From contig CAVOGE010000007.1 in assembly GCA_963695195.1 (NCBI GenBank), positions 1,798,001 to 1,862,000 of the forward strand: DNA of 64,000 bases, read 5' to 3'. A program made the position numbers and the translations under genes. Below are positions 16,683 through 27,347 of the stretch, piece after piece (positions within the stretch are counted from its first letter, which is position 1; each line of letters opens with the position of its first letter). Under the pieces are notes generated by a model. The model did no database searches, was not told the DNA's origin, and worked only from the letters and a program-made list of their open reading frames with translations. Origin of the DNA: CF-167 sp963695195. GTDB taxonomy: Bacteria; Chloroflexota; Limnocylindria; QHBO01.

Positions 16683-18266
16683 ATGAGCAACCCGGGCGGA
16701 CTCCGCCGCGCTACTGGCCTTCCCATCTATCCGTTTCTGGCGGCGCTCTACCCGGTCGTATTCCTCTACGCGCAGAACGTGCATGAGGCGATCGCCGTCG
16801 CGGACGTTCTGCTCGTGCTCGCGGCATCGCTCGGGGGCTCGGCAGCCTGCTTCGGAGCGCTGACGGCCATCACCCGCCGACCGGCCCCCGCCGCAGCCAT
16901 GACGACCTGGCTGGTGGCGCTCTTCTTCACCTACGGCCTCGCCTACGCCGCGTTCACCGAGGGGATGGGCGCCGAGGGGCTGCCGCACGTGATGACGCTG
17001 ACGGTCTGGGCGGTCGTCGCCGCCATCGGAGTCGTTGTCATCACCCTGCTCGGCGAGCGGGTCCAGGCGCTCACCCTGCCGCTCAACGCGATCGGCTCGA
17101 TCCTGTTGGCGATCAACCTGGCCACCATCGGCGCCTTTGCCCTCAACCTGCGGTCCGACCCGGTCGAGGCGGGCAATCCGCTGGACAGCATGGAGCCCTC
17201 GACGAATCGCGCCACACCGGACATCTACTGGATCATCCTGGACCGATATGGGTCGGGCTCGGTCCTCGACGAGTTCTACGGCGACGCCAACGCTGACTTC
17301 CTCCAGGGGCTCGAGGCCCGCGGTTTCTACATCGCCGAAGACGCGACCGCGAACTATCTCAAGACCGGACTGAGCATGGTCTCGTCGCGCAACATGGAGT
17401 ACCTCGACGGGCCGGCGCTGTCGGGGCGCGCCACCGCCCCGGACGACTGGGGACCGATCTACCGTGATCTGGCGGCTCCATTTACCGTGGAGCATTTCCT
17501 GGAGAGCCAGGACTACCGCTTCATCTACCTTGGGACGTACTGGGGCCCAACGTCGCGACATCCATCGGCCGAGATCAGCTACGTCTACGACAAGCTCGGG
17601 TCGGAGTTCCTCGATGTGCTGTCCCGCTCAACGGCGCTGTTGGCGCTCGAGGATCTTGGGACCGACGCCCCGTACGACTGGCGGCGCAACCGCTGGAACC
17701 AGACGCGGTACGAGTGGGATCGGCTGAACCACGCCACGACTCTCGACGGGCCCAAGTTCGTGCACGCGCACTTCGCCCTGCCCCACGACCCGTTCGTCTT
17801 CCACAGCGACGGCAGCTTCGTGACCGAACAGGAGGCGGCGAACCGCTCGTGGGCGGAGAACTACGTCGACCAGGTCGGCTACGCCAACGTGGAGACGCTG
17901 GCCTTCATCGATTCCCTGCTCGCGCTGCCGCCGGCCGAGCAGCCGATCCTGGTCATCCAGGCCGACGAGGGTCCGTGGCCGCAGCGCTATCGCCAGAACG
18001 AGCGGCGGTTCGACTGGACCAACGCAACGCCGGCCGAGCTCCGCGAGAAGTTCGGCATCCTGAGCGCCTTCTACCTGCCGGGGCATGATGGGGAGACGGT
18101 CGGGCTCTATCCGTCGATCACGCCGGTCAACCAGTTTCGTGTGCTCTTCAACGAATACTTCGGCCTCGACCTGCCGATCCTTCCGGACCGAAACTACATC
18201 TTCCCCAACCAGGGCAACCTGTACCAGTTCATTGACGTGACCGATCGCCTCCGCGGCGCGAACTAG
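16683..18266 (+). CDS. Membrane sulfatase-like (alkaline phosphatase superfamily) protein
   Basis: 527 residues. About four membrane helices (residues 10-165) precede an extracytoplasmic sulfatase-like domain opening with PDIYWIILDRYGSGSVLDEFYG. It continues with KFVHAHFALPHDPFVF and ILVIQADEGPWPQRY, metal-site-like segments of the superfamily. The usual catalytic Thr/Cys position reads NYLKTGLSM. Relatives include LTA-synthase-like transferases and phosphoethanolamine transferases acting on envelope polymers; substrate unknown. Start ATG 16683; a longer frame to 16401 is antisense to the surface protein gene and is rejected. Confidence 0.8.
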   Translation: MSNPGGLRRATGLPIYPFLAALYPVVFLYAQNVHEAIAVADVLLVLAASLGGSAACFGALTAITRRPAPAAAMTTWLVALFFTYGLAYAAFTEGMGAEGLPHVMTLTVWAVVAAIGVVVITLLGERVQALTLPLNAIGSILLAINLATIGAFALNLRSDPVEAGNPLDSMEPSTNRATPDIYWIILDRYGSGSVLDEFYGDANADFLQGLEARGFYIAEDATANYLKTGLSMVSSRNMEYLDGPALSGRATAPDDWGPIYRDLAAPFTVEHFLESQDYRFIYLGTYWGPTSRHPSAEISYVYDKLGSEFLDVLSRSTALLALEDLGTDAPYDWRRNRWNQTRYEWDRLNHATTLDGPKFVHAHFALPHDPFVFHSDGSFVTEQEAANRSWAENYVDQVGYANVETLAFIDSLLALPPAEQPILVIQADEGPWPQRYRQNERRFDWTNATPAELREKFGILSAFYLPGHDGETVGLYPSITPVNQFRVLFNEYFGLDLPILPDRNYIFPNQGNLYQFIDVTDRLRGAN

Positions 18267-18287
18267 GCTCGGTCCGACGAACCAGCG

Positions 18288-20153
<1,866 letters not shown>

Positions 20154-20159
20154 GGCCGA

Positions 20160-20200
20160 AGCCTACCCGTTCTCGCGCCCGATCGCGTTTGGGGTAGGCT
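20160..20200. promoter_or_regulatory. Divergent leaderless promoters, typA and lipoprotein
   Basis: Minus strand TAGGCT at 20160-20165 lies 6 nt before the typA ATG; plus strand TAGGCT at 20195-20200 lies 6 nt before the ATG at 20207. Identical hexamers and spacing on both sides. No clear -35 for either. Confidence 0.65.
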
Positions 20201-20206
20201 GGCGAC

Positions 20207-20980
20207 ATGCGGCGGACTGCTCCCGTGCTGGTCTTCATCCTCACCGGATGCCTTTCCGGATCGCCGTCGGGATCGCCCGGGTCACCGATCGCGACCGAGA
20301 GTCCACCCGTATCGACGTCGGTCGCCCCCTCGACATCGGCTGAGTCGGGCTCGCCTGGGCCGACACCCACCCCAGGGACGGATGCGATCCCCATCTTCCT
20401 CGCCGGGGACAACGTGGCCAGTGCGGCCGATGGTCTGCGGATTCGCTCCCGTCCCGGTACCGACCAGCTGGTCCTGCTCGCCTTTCTGCCGGTCGGCAGC
20501 CAGATGATCGTCGAGCTCGGTCCTGTCATCGTGGACGGCCATGGCTGGTACCTGCTCAAGGACGCCGACGACGATGACCCGGCCTTCGACGAAGGGTGGG
20601 TCGCAGCCGGATTCCAGCCGGAGCCGTTCCTGGTGCCGGCGCTCTTTGATGTCCCGTTCAACCCGATCCTGGGCGGATTTGCCCATAACGCGAGTGGCGA
20701 GTACGGCCCGGTCCGGGTCGAGGACGCGAATGTCGCGGTGCGCTGGGTGGCGGCAAGACCGACCGGCCGGGAGGGCTGCTCATTCGCCGTTGATCTCATG
20801 CCGGGTGGTGGTACGCCGGTACCTGCGATCCGCGCCACGATCGGCGGGGTGGTCTCTCCCGGCGACCTGTACGCCTCATTCTTCGCCGAACATCCCGAGC
20901 TAATTGGCGACATCTTTGTGCGCGTCACTTCCGACTGCACCTGGGCGTTGAGCTTCGTCATCAGCACGCCCATCGGGTGA
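20207..20980 (+). CDS. Lipoprotein with SH3-like domain
   Basis: 257 residues. A lipoprotein signal (MRRTAPVLVFILTGC, Cys15 as lipidated residue) leads into a Ser/Pro/Thr-rich linker, then a bacterial SH3-like domain (ASAADGLRIRSRPGTDQLVLL ... GHGWYLLK) and a C-terminal domain of unknown type with two Cys (GREGCSF, SDCTWAL) that could form a disulfide. Probably anchored on the outer face of the membrane and binding wall or surface material. Nothing is recognisable in the 194 bp after it (20981-21174). Confidence 0.75.
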   Translation: MRRTAPVLVFILTGCLSGSPSGSPGSPIATESPPVSTSVAPSTSAESGSPGPTPTPGTDAIPIFLAGDNVASAADGLRIRSRPGTDQLVLLAFLPVGSQMIVELGPVIVDGHGWYLLKDADDDDPAFDEGWVAAGFQPEPFLVPALFDVPFNPILGGFAHNASGEYGPVRVEDANVAVRWVAARPTGREGCSFAVDLMPGGGTPVPAIRATIGGVVSPGDLYASFFAEHPELIGDIFVRVTSDCTWALSFVISTPIG

Positions 20981-21174
20981 CGCGACACTGATCAGCCGCA
21001 GCCGGGCTCGGGGGCCATGGCGATCTAGTACCTCCGGCGCCCACGGTCCTCGTCGCCGTCTGCACTTAACCGACCAGGTGAGGTCTGGTGCAGTACCCGC
21101 ACAGGACTTCCAGTTGCCCCGGGAGCACGCGCGGGTTACGGCGTCGCGCAGTCCCACTCGCCGAAGAGTCGGCG

Positions 21175-21714
21175 CTAGCGAACCGATGCCGCAAAGGCCG
21201 CCACGAACTGTTCCTGACCGGCGGTCTCCACGGCCTGCGGATGGCGCACGCTTCGCACCATGGCTATCGCCGTCGATGCGTCCATGCCTGCCTCGACGAG
21301 TGCGCAGGCTGCCACGGTTCCGGTTCGACCGACCCCTCCCATGCACGCGACCGCTACATCGCCGACGCCACGACCCTCACGGATGGAGTCGAGAATTGTC
21401 CGCATCTCGGAGACCGACGCGGGTGGACTTCCGTCGGGTATCGGGAAGCGAAGCACCTCCACCCCGCACGCGACTCCCCGCTCCACGATGTGGCGATCAC
21501 CCCACCGCTCGAGCTCCGCATCCTCGACCAGCAACAGCAGGCGGCGCGCTCCTGCCCGGCGCATGGCGATGAGATCCGTGTCGACATCGCGCGCGTAAGC
21601 GCGTCCGGGGTAGCGGGTCGACACGCCCCGCTTTCCGGGAAGGAACGTCAAACCAAAGCGTCCAGGCAATCCGTCGCCGAAGTCGGCCGCGCTGACCCAG
21701 TCGATCCGCAGCAC
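21175..21714 (-). CDS. Dual-specificity/tyrosine phosphatase-like protein
   Basis: 179 residues from the GTG at 21714 (LRIDWVSAADFGDG). The P-loop VACMGGVGRTGTVAAC matches C-x5-R of cysteine phosphatases; the usual preceding His is Ala. An acid region FPIPDGSPP could supply the general acid Asp. Resembles CDKN3-like bacterial phosphatases. The open frame continues to 21840 inside the DUF3090 gene, so the start is uncertain; 21714 fits the first conserved strand. Follows the DUF3090 gene and is probably co-transcribed. Confidence 0.72.
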   Translation of the reverse strand: MLRIDWVSAADFGDGLPGRFGLTFLPGKRGVSTRYPGRAYARDVDTDLIAMRRAGARRLLLLVEDAELERWGDRHIVERGVACGVEVLRFPIPDGSPPASVSEMRTILDSIREGRGVGDVAVACMGGVGRTGTVAACALVEAGMDASTAIAMVRSVRHPQAVETAGQEQFVAAFAASVR

Positions 21715-21773
21715 GGGATCGAACCCGGCGTGGGCAGCGATGTCCCCGCGTCCGTCGAGCTCAGGTGGTCCGC

Positions 21774-22310
21774 TCAATTGAGTATCGTGCGGGAACAGAA
21801 GTGACCGTCGGCGCCGAGCACCTCGCCACAGAACGGACACGTCGCCCGCCCTGCCGCGATCAACGCGCCAGCGCGCTCCACGAATGCGAGGGCGCTGGAC
21901 GCCGAGATGCTCACGCGAAGCAGGCTGGACTCGGTCGCGTCGGGTGAATCAGCCTCGATGGCCTCATCGTCCGTCTCCATGGGCGTCACCTCGATCACGA
22001 TCCGCTCGCTCGACGTGTCCCATCCCAGCGCCATCGCGCCGACCCGGAACGCATCCACCAGAGGCTCCTCCAGGTTGTTGGCGGTCACTCCCCGGTCTCC
22101 GTTGTCGGGACCGGAGCGATCGGGTTGAACGACATCGAGCACCTCGCGCAGGCGGCCGGCCAGCGCCGCCACCTGGACCTTCTCGAGAGAAACACTCACA
22201 AGGGCGCGACCCTGACGCGCCTGCAGGAAGAAGGTGCGCGAACCGGGCGGGCCGATGGTGCCGGGCACGAATCGGTCCGGGTTATCGAACTCAAGGAGGC
22301 GACGCGCCAT
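21774..22310 (-). CDS. DUF3090 family protein
   Basis: 178 residues beginning ARRLLEFDNPDRFVPGTIGPPG with FFLQARQGRALVSVSLEK, the DUF3090 signature. It ends in a zinc-ribbon-like CPFCGEVLGADGHFC. Function unknown; in actinobacteria such genes neighbour phosphatase genes, and here a phosphatase also follows. ATG 22310 is preferred over 22319 because it matches the family start and lies 7 nt after a TAGGAT -10. Confidence 0.85.
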   Translation of the reverse strand: MARRLLEFDNPDRFVPGTIGPPGSRTFFLQARQGRALVSVSLEKVQVAALAGRLREVLDVVQPDRSGPDNGDRGVTANNLEEPLVDAFRVGAMALGWDTSSERIVIEVTPMETDDEAIEADSPDATESSLLRVSISASSALAFVERAGALIAAGRATCPFCGEVLGADGHFCSRTILN

Positions 22311-22317
22311 GGGGGCC

Positions 22318-22344
22318 ATCCTATCGCGAACGCGCCGCTAGAGT
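22318..22344. promoter_or_regulatory. Divergent promoters, DUF3090 and membrane protein
   Basis: Minus strand TAGGAT (22318-22323) lies 7 nt before the DUF3090 start; plus strand TAGAGT (22339-22344) lies 10 nt before the ATG at 22355. The whole intergenic space is 44 bp. Confidence 0.55.
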
Positions 22345-22354
22345 GGAGCGCGCC

Positions 22355-22942
22355 ATGGCCAACTGGCTGCGCCCCCCACGCCTCAGGATCCACCCGGATC
22401 GCCGGCGGCAGGCGCGACCGATGGCGATGCCGCGGTCATCGGCGCCGCCGCGCGGCGCACGTGTCTGGCTCGGCTGGCTCGCGGCGACGTCGGGAGTCTT
22501 GATCATCGCCTTCATCGCGGGCCGCGCCGGATCTGATGTCGAACTTCCTTCGCCGACACCGGTGCCCTCGGCCGCGTCGCCGGCAGTGATCGTGTTCGGG
22601 GCCGCGCTAGATGAGAGCACCGGCATTGCCGTACGTCACACCAGCATCTTCCGGACAGGCGATCCCCTCGCCTATTCGGTGAGCCTGCCCGCAGCCGCCG
22701 GGGTGAGCAGCATGCTGCTCGAGGTCGTGCGTGTGGAGGCAGGTGGGTTCACGACAGCCCAGGCACCCCGCCGGGTTGGCATCGACGCGACCTCGCGAGT
22801 CATCTCGTTCTCGGTCTTCGCCAGCGATCTCCTCGCCGCGTGGGGGCCCGGAGACTACGAGATGCGGATGTACCTCGGCGAGGGGCCCGATCCGTCCGCA
22901 GTGGGCCGCTTCACGTTGGCGGAGGCGCCCGCGAGCGGATGA
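22355..22942 (+). CDS. Single-pass membrane protein of unknown function
   Basis: 195 residues. A basic N terminus (about 50 residues) precedes one transmembrane helix (VWLGWLAATSGVLIIAFIAG), a short Pro-rich linker and an extracytoplasmic beta-rich domain (AVIVFGAALDESTGIAVRHT ... FSVFASDLLAAWGPGDYEMRMY). No family recognised. GGAG lies 6 nt before the ATG. Ends in front of a bidirectional hairpin. Confidence 0.68.
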   Translation: MANWLRPPRLRIHPDRRRQARPMAMPRSSAPPRGARVWLGWLAATSGVLIIAFIAGRAGSDVELPSPTPVPSAASPAVIVFGAALDESTGIAVRHTSIFRTGDPLAYSVSLPAAAGVSSMLLEVVRVEAGGFTTAQAPRRVGIDATSRVISFSVFASDLLAAWGPGDYEMRMYLGEGPDPSAVGRFTLAEAPASG

Positions 22943-22962
22943 GGAGTCTGCATCGGGGCATG

Positions 22963-22993
22963 GGGATCGGAGCTGTGCCCGATCTCCGATCCC
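22963..22993. terminator. Hairpin between convergent genes
   Basis: A perfect 10-bp stem GGGATCGGAG / CTCCGATCCC (22963-22972, 22984-22993) with an 11-nt loop lies between the convergent genes ending at 22942 (+) and 23096 (-). It has no proper U-tract on either strand, so it may be a weak bidirectional terminator or an mRNA-end stabiliser. Confidence 0.5.
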
Positions 22994-23095
22994 AATTCCC
23001 CCGGCGTTGGGTTGGCGCCGTCAGCCTTGCGCTAGAGCGGGTGCCCCGCCAACCCTCGACTCAGCCTAACGCCACCGGACCACACCTGTCAATCT

Positions 23096-24394
23096 CTAAT
23101 TGACTGAGAGCGCCTCACTCGTCAGCTCGTACGCCCCGCGATGGTCCCCCGTCTCCGCGCGAAGGGCGGCCCATTCGCGCAGGACTTCGCGTTTCCTGCC
23201 CGCTGAGTGCCCGCCGCGCGCGAGATCTGCCGCCGCGGCATACCGTCGCTCGGCACCAACGTTGTCTGCCGTACCCCGAAGCGCTCTCGCCTCGGTGAGC
23301 ATGGCCGTCAGCTCCATACCCCGATTACCCGACGACCGGGCGAGGTCGATGGCGCGGTGGGCCAGTGACGCTGCCTCCTGGTGCTGACCTCGAGCCAACG
23401 CGATCTGTGCCTCGGTATCGAGCACGGCCGACAGGAAGCGGTCGTCGCCGGCACGCTCGAATTCGTGTCGAGCTTCCGATGCGAGCTCGGCCGCCCGGTC
23501 GGAATTGCCGGTCGCGAGGTAGGCCAGGGCGAGCGTGTTCTCGATCTGCGCCGATTCGAACGCGGTGCCTGCCGATCGGAAGAGCGCAAGGCCCTGTGTG
23601 CCGGTCCGAATGGCGGCCTCCGTATCGCCGGTCTCCTGGTAACTGATCGCCAGGTTGAACAGGAACATGGCGCGCCGCCGGTCGTCGAGGCCCTCAGCCA
23701 GCCCACGGGCGGTCTCGAGGAAGGTCAGCGAGCGCGCGTAGTCGCCAGTGCGCGATGCCACTGCTGCCAGCGCCATCAGCAGACGCATCTCGAAATCAGG
23801 ATCCACCTTGAGCCCCGCACGGACCCGCTCGAGCAGCGAGGTCAGCAGGCTCTGCGCATCGGCCTCCTGGTCCGATAGATAGAGCCCGTAGGCCAGCCAG
23901 TAGCGGGCCAGCGCTTCATCCGCGACGCGCCCGTAGGCACCGAACAGGCGAGCCGCTTCCGCAGCAGCTGGCACCGCATCCCGACCGTTATCCAGGCGCA
24001 CGAGCGCCTCCGCGCGGCCACGCAGGATCTCGGCTCGCCCCTGTTCGTCGGGAGCACCGTCGAGGAGACGCAGGTACCCATCGGCCGCGGCCTGCCAGTC
24101 GCCAGCCGCCAGGGTCATGTCGACAGCCAGTCGACTCCAGGCGGGATTCAGTTCATCCAGGAAGTGGCTCGGGGCCAGGGAGAGCCGCTCGGCAAGGTAC
24201 CGAAGGGCGACCATCGACGGACGCGCGATTCCGGTCTCGAGCGCGCTGACGTACGCCTTGGTGTAGCGATCGCCGGCGAGCTGCTGCTGCGTCAAACCGG
24301 CCCGCTTGCGCGCTTCGCGGATGCGGTCGCCGATCTGATGGGCGAGTGCCCTGTCGTCCGCGGTTGATCGAGCGGCGGTCCGGGTGCGTGGCAT
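23096..24394 (-). CDS. XRE-family regulator with TPR repeats
   Basis: 432 residues. An N-terminal helix-turn-helix (IREARKRAGLTQQQLAGDRYTKAYVSALETG, residues about 25-60) is followed by roughly eight TPR-like helical pairs filling the remainder (e.g. LFNLAISYQETGDTEAAIRTG, ALAYLATGNSDRAAELASEA). The layout is that of RRNPP-type cytosolic receptors, in which the TPR domain binds a peptide, but many XRE-TPR proteins have no known ligand. ATG 24394 lies 7 nt after a TATACT -10: leaderless. A 12-codon ORF reads away on the other strand. Confidence 0.82.
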   Translation of the reverse strand: MPRTRTAARSTADDRALAHQIGDRIREARKRAGLTQQQLAGDRYTKAYVSALETGIARPSMVALRYLAERLSLAPSHFLDELNPAWSRLAVDMTLAAGDWQAAADGYLRLLDGAPDEQGRAEILRGRAEALVRLDNGRDAVPAAAEAARLFGAYGRVADEALARYWLAYGLYLSDQEADAQSLLTSLLERVRAGLKVDPDFEMRLLMALAAVASRTGDYARSLTFLETARGLAEGLDDRRRAMFLFNLAISYQETGDTEAAIRTGTQGLALFRSAGTAFESAQIENTLALAYLATGNSDRAAELASEARHEFERAGDDRFLSAVLDTEAQIALARGQHQEAASLAHRAIDLARSSGNRGMELTAMLTEARALRGTADNVGAERRYAAAADLARGGHSAGRKREVLREWAALRAETGDHRGAYELTSEALSVN

Positions 24395-24401
24395 TGACCG
24401 G

Positions 24402-24407
24402 AGTATA
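24402..24407 (-). promoter_or_regulatory. -10 of the XRE-TPR regulator, leaderless
   Basis: TATACT 7 nt before the ATG at 24394. The position 17 nt further upstream is not a good -35. Confidence 0.6.
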
Positions 24408-24566
24408 CCGGCCTTGGCAAGCCCCATTTGACTTCGTGCGTCTCCGAAAGTACCCGGTCCGCGTTGAGGCACGAGTACCGATGGGCCATTGCCGACGCGA
24501 CCTCCGGCGGCGAACTTCTCTCTGCGGCCGATATCCCCCCTGGGGATAGCCGCTGAGGAGATCAAG

Positions 24567-24605
24567 ATGCGCAACGGACACACCGGCGGCGGCTGGCCCT
24601 CCTAG
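24567..24605 (+). CDS. Candidate 12-residue peptide ORF upstream of the XRE-TPR gene
   Basis: ATG 24567 has an excellent GAGGAG site (24555-24560) 6 nt upstream and encodes MRNGHTGGGWPS. A TTGACT at 24428-24433 with TACCCG 17 nt later could be a promoter. Two inverted repeats frame it: TATCCCC/GGGGATA (24532-24548) and GGCCCT/AGGGCC (24595-24609), the second overlapping the stop. The 293-bp space between the regulator and ligD holds no other gene. The peptide is Gly-rich with no signal sequence. Expression and role are unknown. Confidence 0.35.
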   Translation: MRNGHTGGGWPS

Positions 24606-24687
24606 GGCCCGCGTCGCGTTCAGATTCGGGGGAACGGCACCGTGGGCAGCACGTCCACGGTGTCGTCGCGTGCCGGGACGCATCCGG

Positions 24688-27342
24688 CTAGATGACCGGC
24701 AGATCCTGCAGGGTCAAAGGCGCGGGAGCAAATAGATCGCCCACGTCGGCCAGCCGCTGCACCAGGGTCGACACGGTCCATCTGTCCGGCTCAAGTGTCG
24801 GGTCGTCGAGCTCGGACCAGGCGATCGGCGTGGAGACGGGAGCCGAGACGGCCGGGCGCACCGAGTAGGGCGCCACCAGCGTCTTGTTGACGGCGTTCTG
24901 GGTGAAGTCGAGACGCGCCCTCCCTCCCCGATCGCGCTTCGACCACTCCCAGCTGACCAGCTCCGGCACCATCTGGCCCACGGCACGGGATAACGACTCG
25001 ACCCACCCTCGGGTCTGCTCGAAGGTGTAGCCGGGGCGAATGGGGATCCACACCTGGATGCCGCGCTTTCCCGTCACCTTGGGCAGACCGATGACTCCGA
25101 GGTGTTGGAGGGCGGTCCGGAAGAGGCGCGCCAGCACGAGCACCTCGTCAAAGCTGGTACCTGTTCCGGGGTCGATGTCGATCAGCGCGAACGTCGGCTC
25201 AGCGGGCGCAACGGTGCGGCTGGTCCACGGATGCAGCTCCACGGCAGCCTCCTGCGCGAGCCAGACCAGCGTCGCGACGCGATCAACGACCACATAGGTC
25301 TTCGGACCCTCGTGTCCGGCATATGACCAGCGCGAGACCCAGGTTGGTGCATGGCCCGGCAGGTCCTTCTGCCAGAAGCCGGGACGATCGATGCCGTTGG
25401 GGAACCGCTGAAGGGTCAGGCCGCGTCCGGCGAGGTGCGGCACCATCACCGCGCCGACCGCCGCGTAATGGCGGATCAGGTCGCGCTTCGTCAATGGGGC
25501 GGCCCCACCCACACCGGGAAAGATGGGTTTGTCGAGGTTCGTGAGCCGGACTTCATGACCGGCCACCCGCCAGACCCCGTCGCCCTGCATCGAGTCGAGT
25601 TCTGCCAGTTCGTCGCCCGATGCAGGCACAATTTCGGATGCGGACGCTGGTGCGGGTGGCCGCTGCGCCGTCGCGGGTCGGGGTTCCATGGCGGGCGCGC
25701 GTGGTTGCGATTCCTCGCGCACGACGGCCATTGGATCGGCCCCGATCGCAATCCCCTTGAACACCGGATGCCTCAGCACTCCGTCGGGCGTCCACTCGGC
25801 GAATTCGGCGCGAACTACGAGGCGCGGCTCGACCCAGCGAGCGTCCGGCGGTGATTCGGCGGGATCGATCGGTGGCATCGCGGTTCGCAGCGACTGAAGC
25901 TCCGCCAGCAGACCGCGCGCCGCGGCTTGTGAGATCCCACTGCCGACCTGGCCAGCTCGTCGCAGGGCGCCCTCGTGGTTGACAGCGACGATGACGGAAG
26001 CAAGTTCGGCCGTGCTCCCCTGCCCGGGGAGCCATCCGACCACGACGAATTCCTGCTCGCGGCGCAGCTTCACCTTCAACCAGTCGCGAGATCGTCGCCC
26101 CGACTCGTATCGGGAGTCGCGGCGCTTCGCGACGATCCCCTCCAGATCCTGCGCCCTCGCAGCCTCCATGAAGTCCCGCCCGTCTCCAATCACGTGCGAC
26201 GAGAAACGAACAGCCACATGCGGGCGCAGCAGGTGGTGCAGTGCACGCTTCCGTTCCTCAAGCGGGACTCCCAGGAGCGATTGGCCGTCCAGATGGAGAA
26301 GGTCGAAGACCATGTACACCAGCGGGATCGCTACCCGCTCGTCGGAAGAGAGGGGTGCCGAAGCACGAGTGCGGCGTCCAGTGGAGGCCTCCAGGCCACG
26401 CAAGCCGGTGCGCTCCTGCAGCAGTGAGAAGTCGGGGCGCCCATTGGCATCGAGCGCGACCACCTCGCCGTCCACCACAGCCTCGCGGGCGTCGATCCAC
26501 GCGGCCGGACCAGCCAGGAATGGAAAGTAGCCGGCCGCATCGACGCGATTCCGTGTCCACAGGCGCGCGTTTCCATCGTGAATGACCGTCTCGACCCGAT
26601 ACCCGTCCCACTTGATCTCGAACAGCCATTCTGGATCGTCAAACGCGCCGGCCACCGGAGTGGCCAGCATCGGTGGTAGGAAGTCAGGCAACGGAGCCGG
26701 AACAGCACCCTCCAACGCGGACGGGTCGGTCTGCGAGGGGACGGGTGACATGAATCGCGCCGCCACCGCCGCTGCCACCTCGTCGTTTGTGCGTCCTGTC
26801 ATGACGCTGGTGAGGTGGAGATCGGGGTCCCAGCCCACCGCGGCCGCTCCATCGCGCTTGTGAATCAGCAGCCACTGCCCCGGCTCGGACTTCGCGCCGA
26901 AGGCGTCACGCCGACCGCCCGTCTGCACGATGGTGAAGCGCCCGGCCAACCGCTCGCCTTGCAGGCGAAACTTGAGCTCGCCCGCCATCAGCCCGGCGGC
27001 GGGGTCATCGGTCTCCTCGGGCTCGAAGCGTCCCCAGTCCCACACGATCATGTCCCCGGCCCCGTACTGACCGGGCGGGATGACACCCTCGAATGACAGG
27101 TATTCGATCGGATGGTCCTCCGTTCGCATCGCCATCCGTCGTTCGTCCGGATCGAGGGTCGGACCCCGCGGCAGCGCCCAACTGACCAGCACGCCACCGA
27201 TCTCCAGCCGCAGGTCGTAGTGCAGGCGGCTTGCCCGGTGGCGCTGGACGACGAACCGGCCGGTCCCCTCCCCCACCGTTGCAGGCTCCGGCTCCGGGGT
27301 GCGTGCGAAGTCTCGCTTGGACCGATAGGCGTCGAGCGGCAT
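24688..27342 (-). CDS. ligD: Multifunctional ATP-dependent DNA ligase LigD (PE-ligase-polymerase)
   Basis: 884 residues containing all three NHEJ activities in Pseudomonas-like order. The 3'-phosphoesterase domain has RFVVQRHRASRLHYDLRLE (residues 29-47). The ligase domain has the adenylation motif FEIKWDGYR (Lys244), LEGIVAKR and WLKVKL. The C-terminal AEP-type polymerase/primase domain (from about 590) has LTNLDKPIFPG, FALIDIDPGTGTSFDEV and KVTGKRGIQVWIPI. It repairs double-strand breaks together with Ku; no ku gene lies in the window. It starts 5 nt after the HAD gene stop, so the two are co-transcribed. Confidence 0.95.
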   Translation of the reverse strand: MPLDAYRSKRDFARTPEPEPATVGEGTGRFVVQRHRASRLHYDLRLEIGGVLVSWALPRGPTLDPDERRMAMRTEDHPIEYLSFEGVIPPGQYGAGDMIVWDWGRFEPEETDDPAAGLMAGELKFRLQGERLAGRFTIVQTGGRRDAFGAKSEPGQWLLIHKRDGAAAVGWDPDLHLTSVMTGRTNDEVAAAVAARFMSPVPSQTDPSALEGAVPAPLPDFLPPMLATPVAGAFDDPEWLFEIKWDGYRVETVIHDGNARLWTRNRVDAAGYFPFLAGPAAWIDAREAVVDGEVVALDANGRPDFSLLQERTGLRGLEASTGRRTRASAPLSSDERVAIPLVYMVFDLLHLDGQSLLGVPLEERKRALHHLLRPHVAVRFSSHVIGDGRDFMEAARAQDLEGIVAKRRDSRYESGRRSRDWLKVKLRREQEFVVVGWLPGQGSTAELASVIVAVNHEGALRRAGQVGSGISQAAARGLLAELQSLRTAMPPIDPAESPPDARWVEPRLVVRAEFAEWTPDGVLRHPVFKGIAIGADPMAVVREESQPRAPAMEPRPATAQRPPAPASASEIVPASGDELAELDSMQGDGVWRVAGHEVRLTNLDKPIFPGVGGAAPLTKRDLIRHYAAVGAVMVPHLAGRGLTLQRFPNGIDRPGFWQKDLPGHAPTWVSRWSYAGHEGPKTYVVVDRVATLVWLAQEAAVELHPWTSRTVAPAEPTFALIDIDPGTGTSFDEVLVLARLFRTALQHLGVIGLPKVTGKRGIQVWIPIRPGYTFEQTRGWVESLSRAVGQMVPELVSWEWSKRDRGGRARLDFTQNAVNKTLVAPYSVRPAVSAPVSTPIAWSELDDPTLEPDRWTVSTLVQRLADVGDLFAPAPLTLQDLPVI

Positions 27343-27347
27343 GGGGG

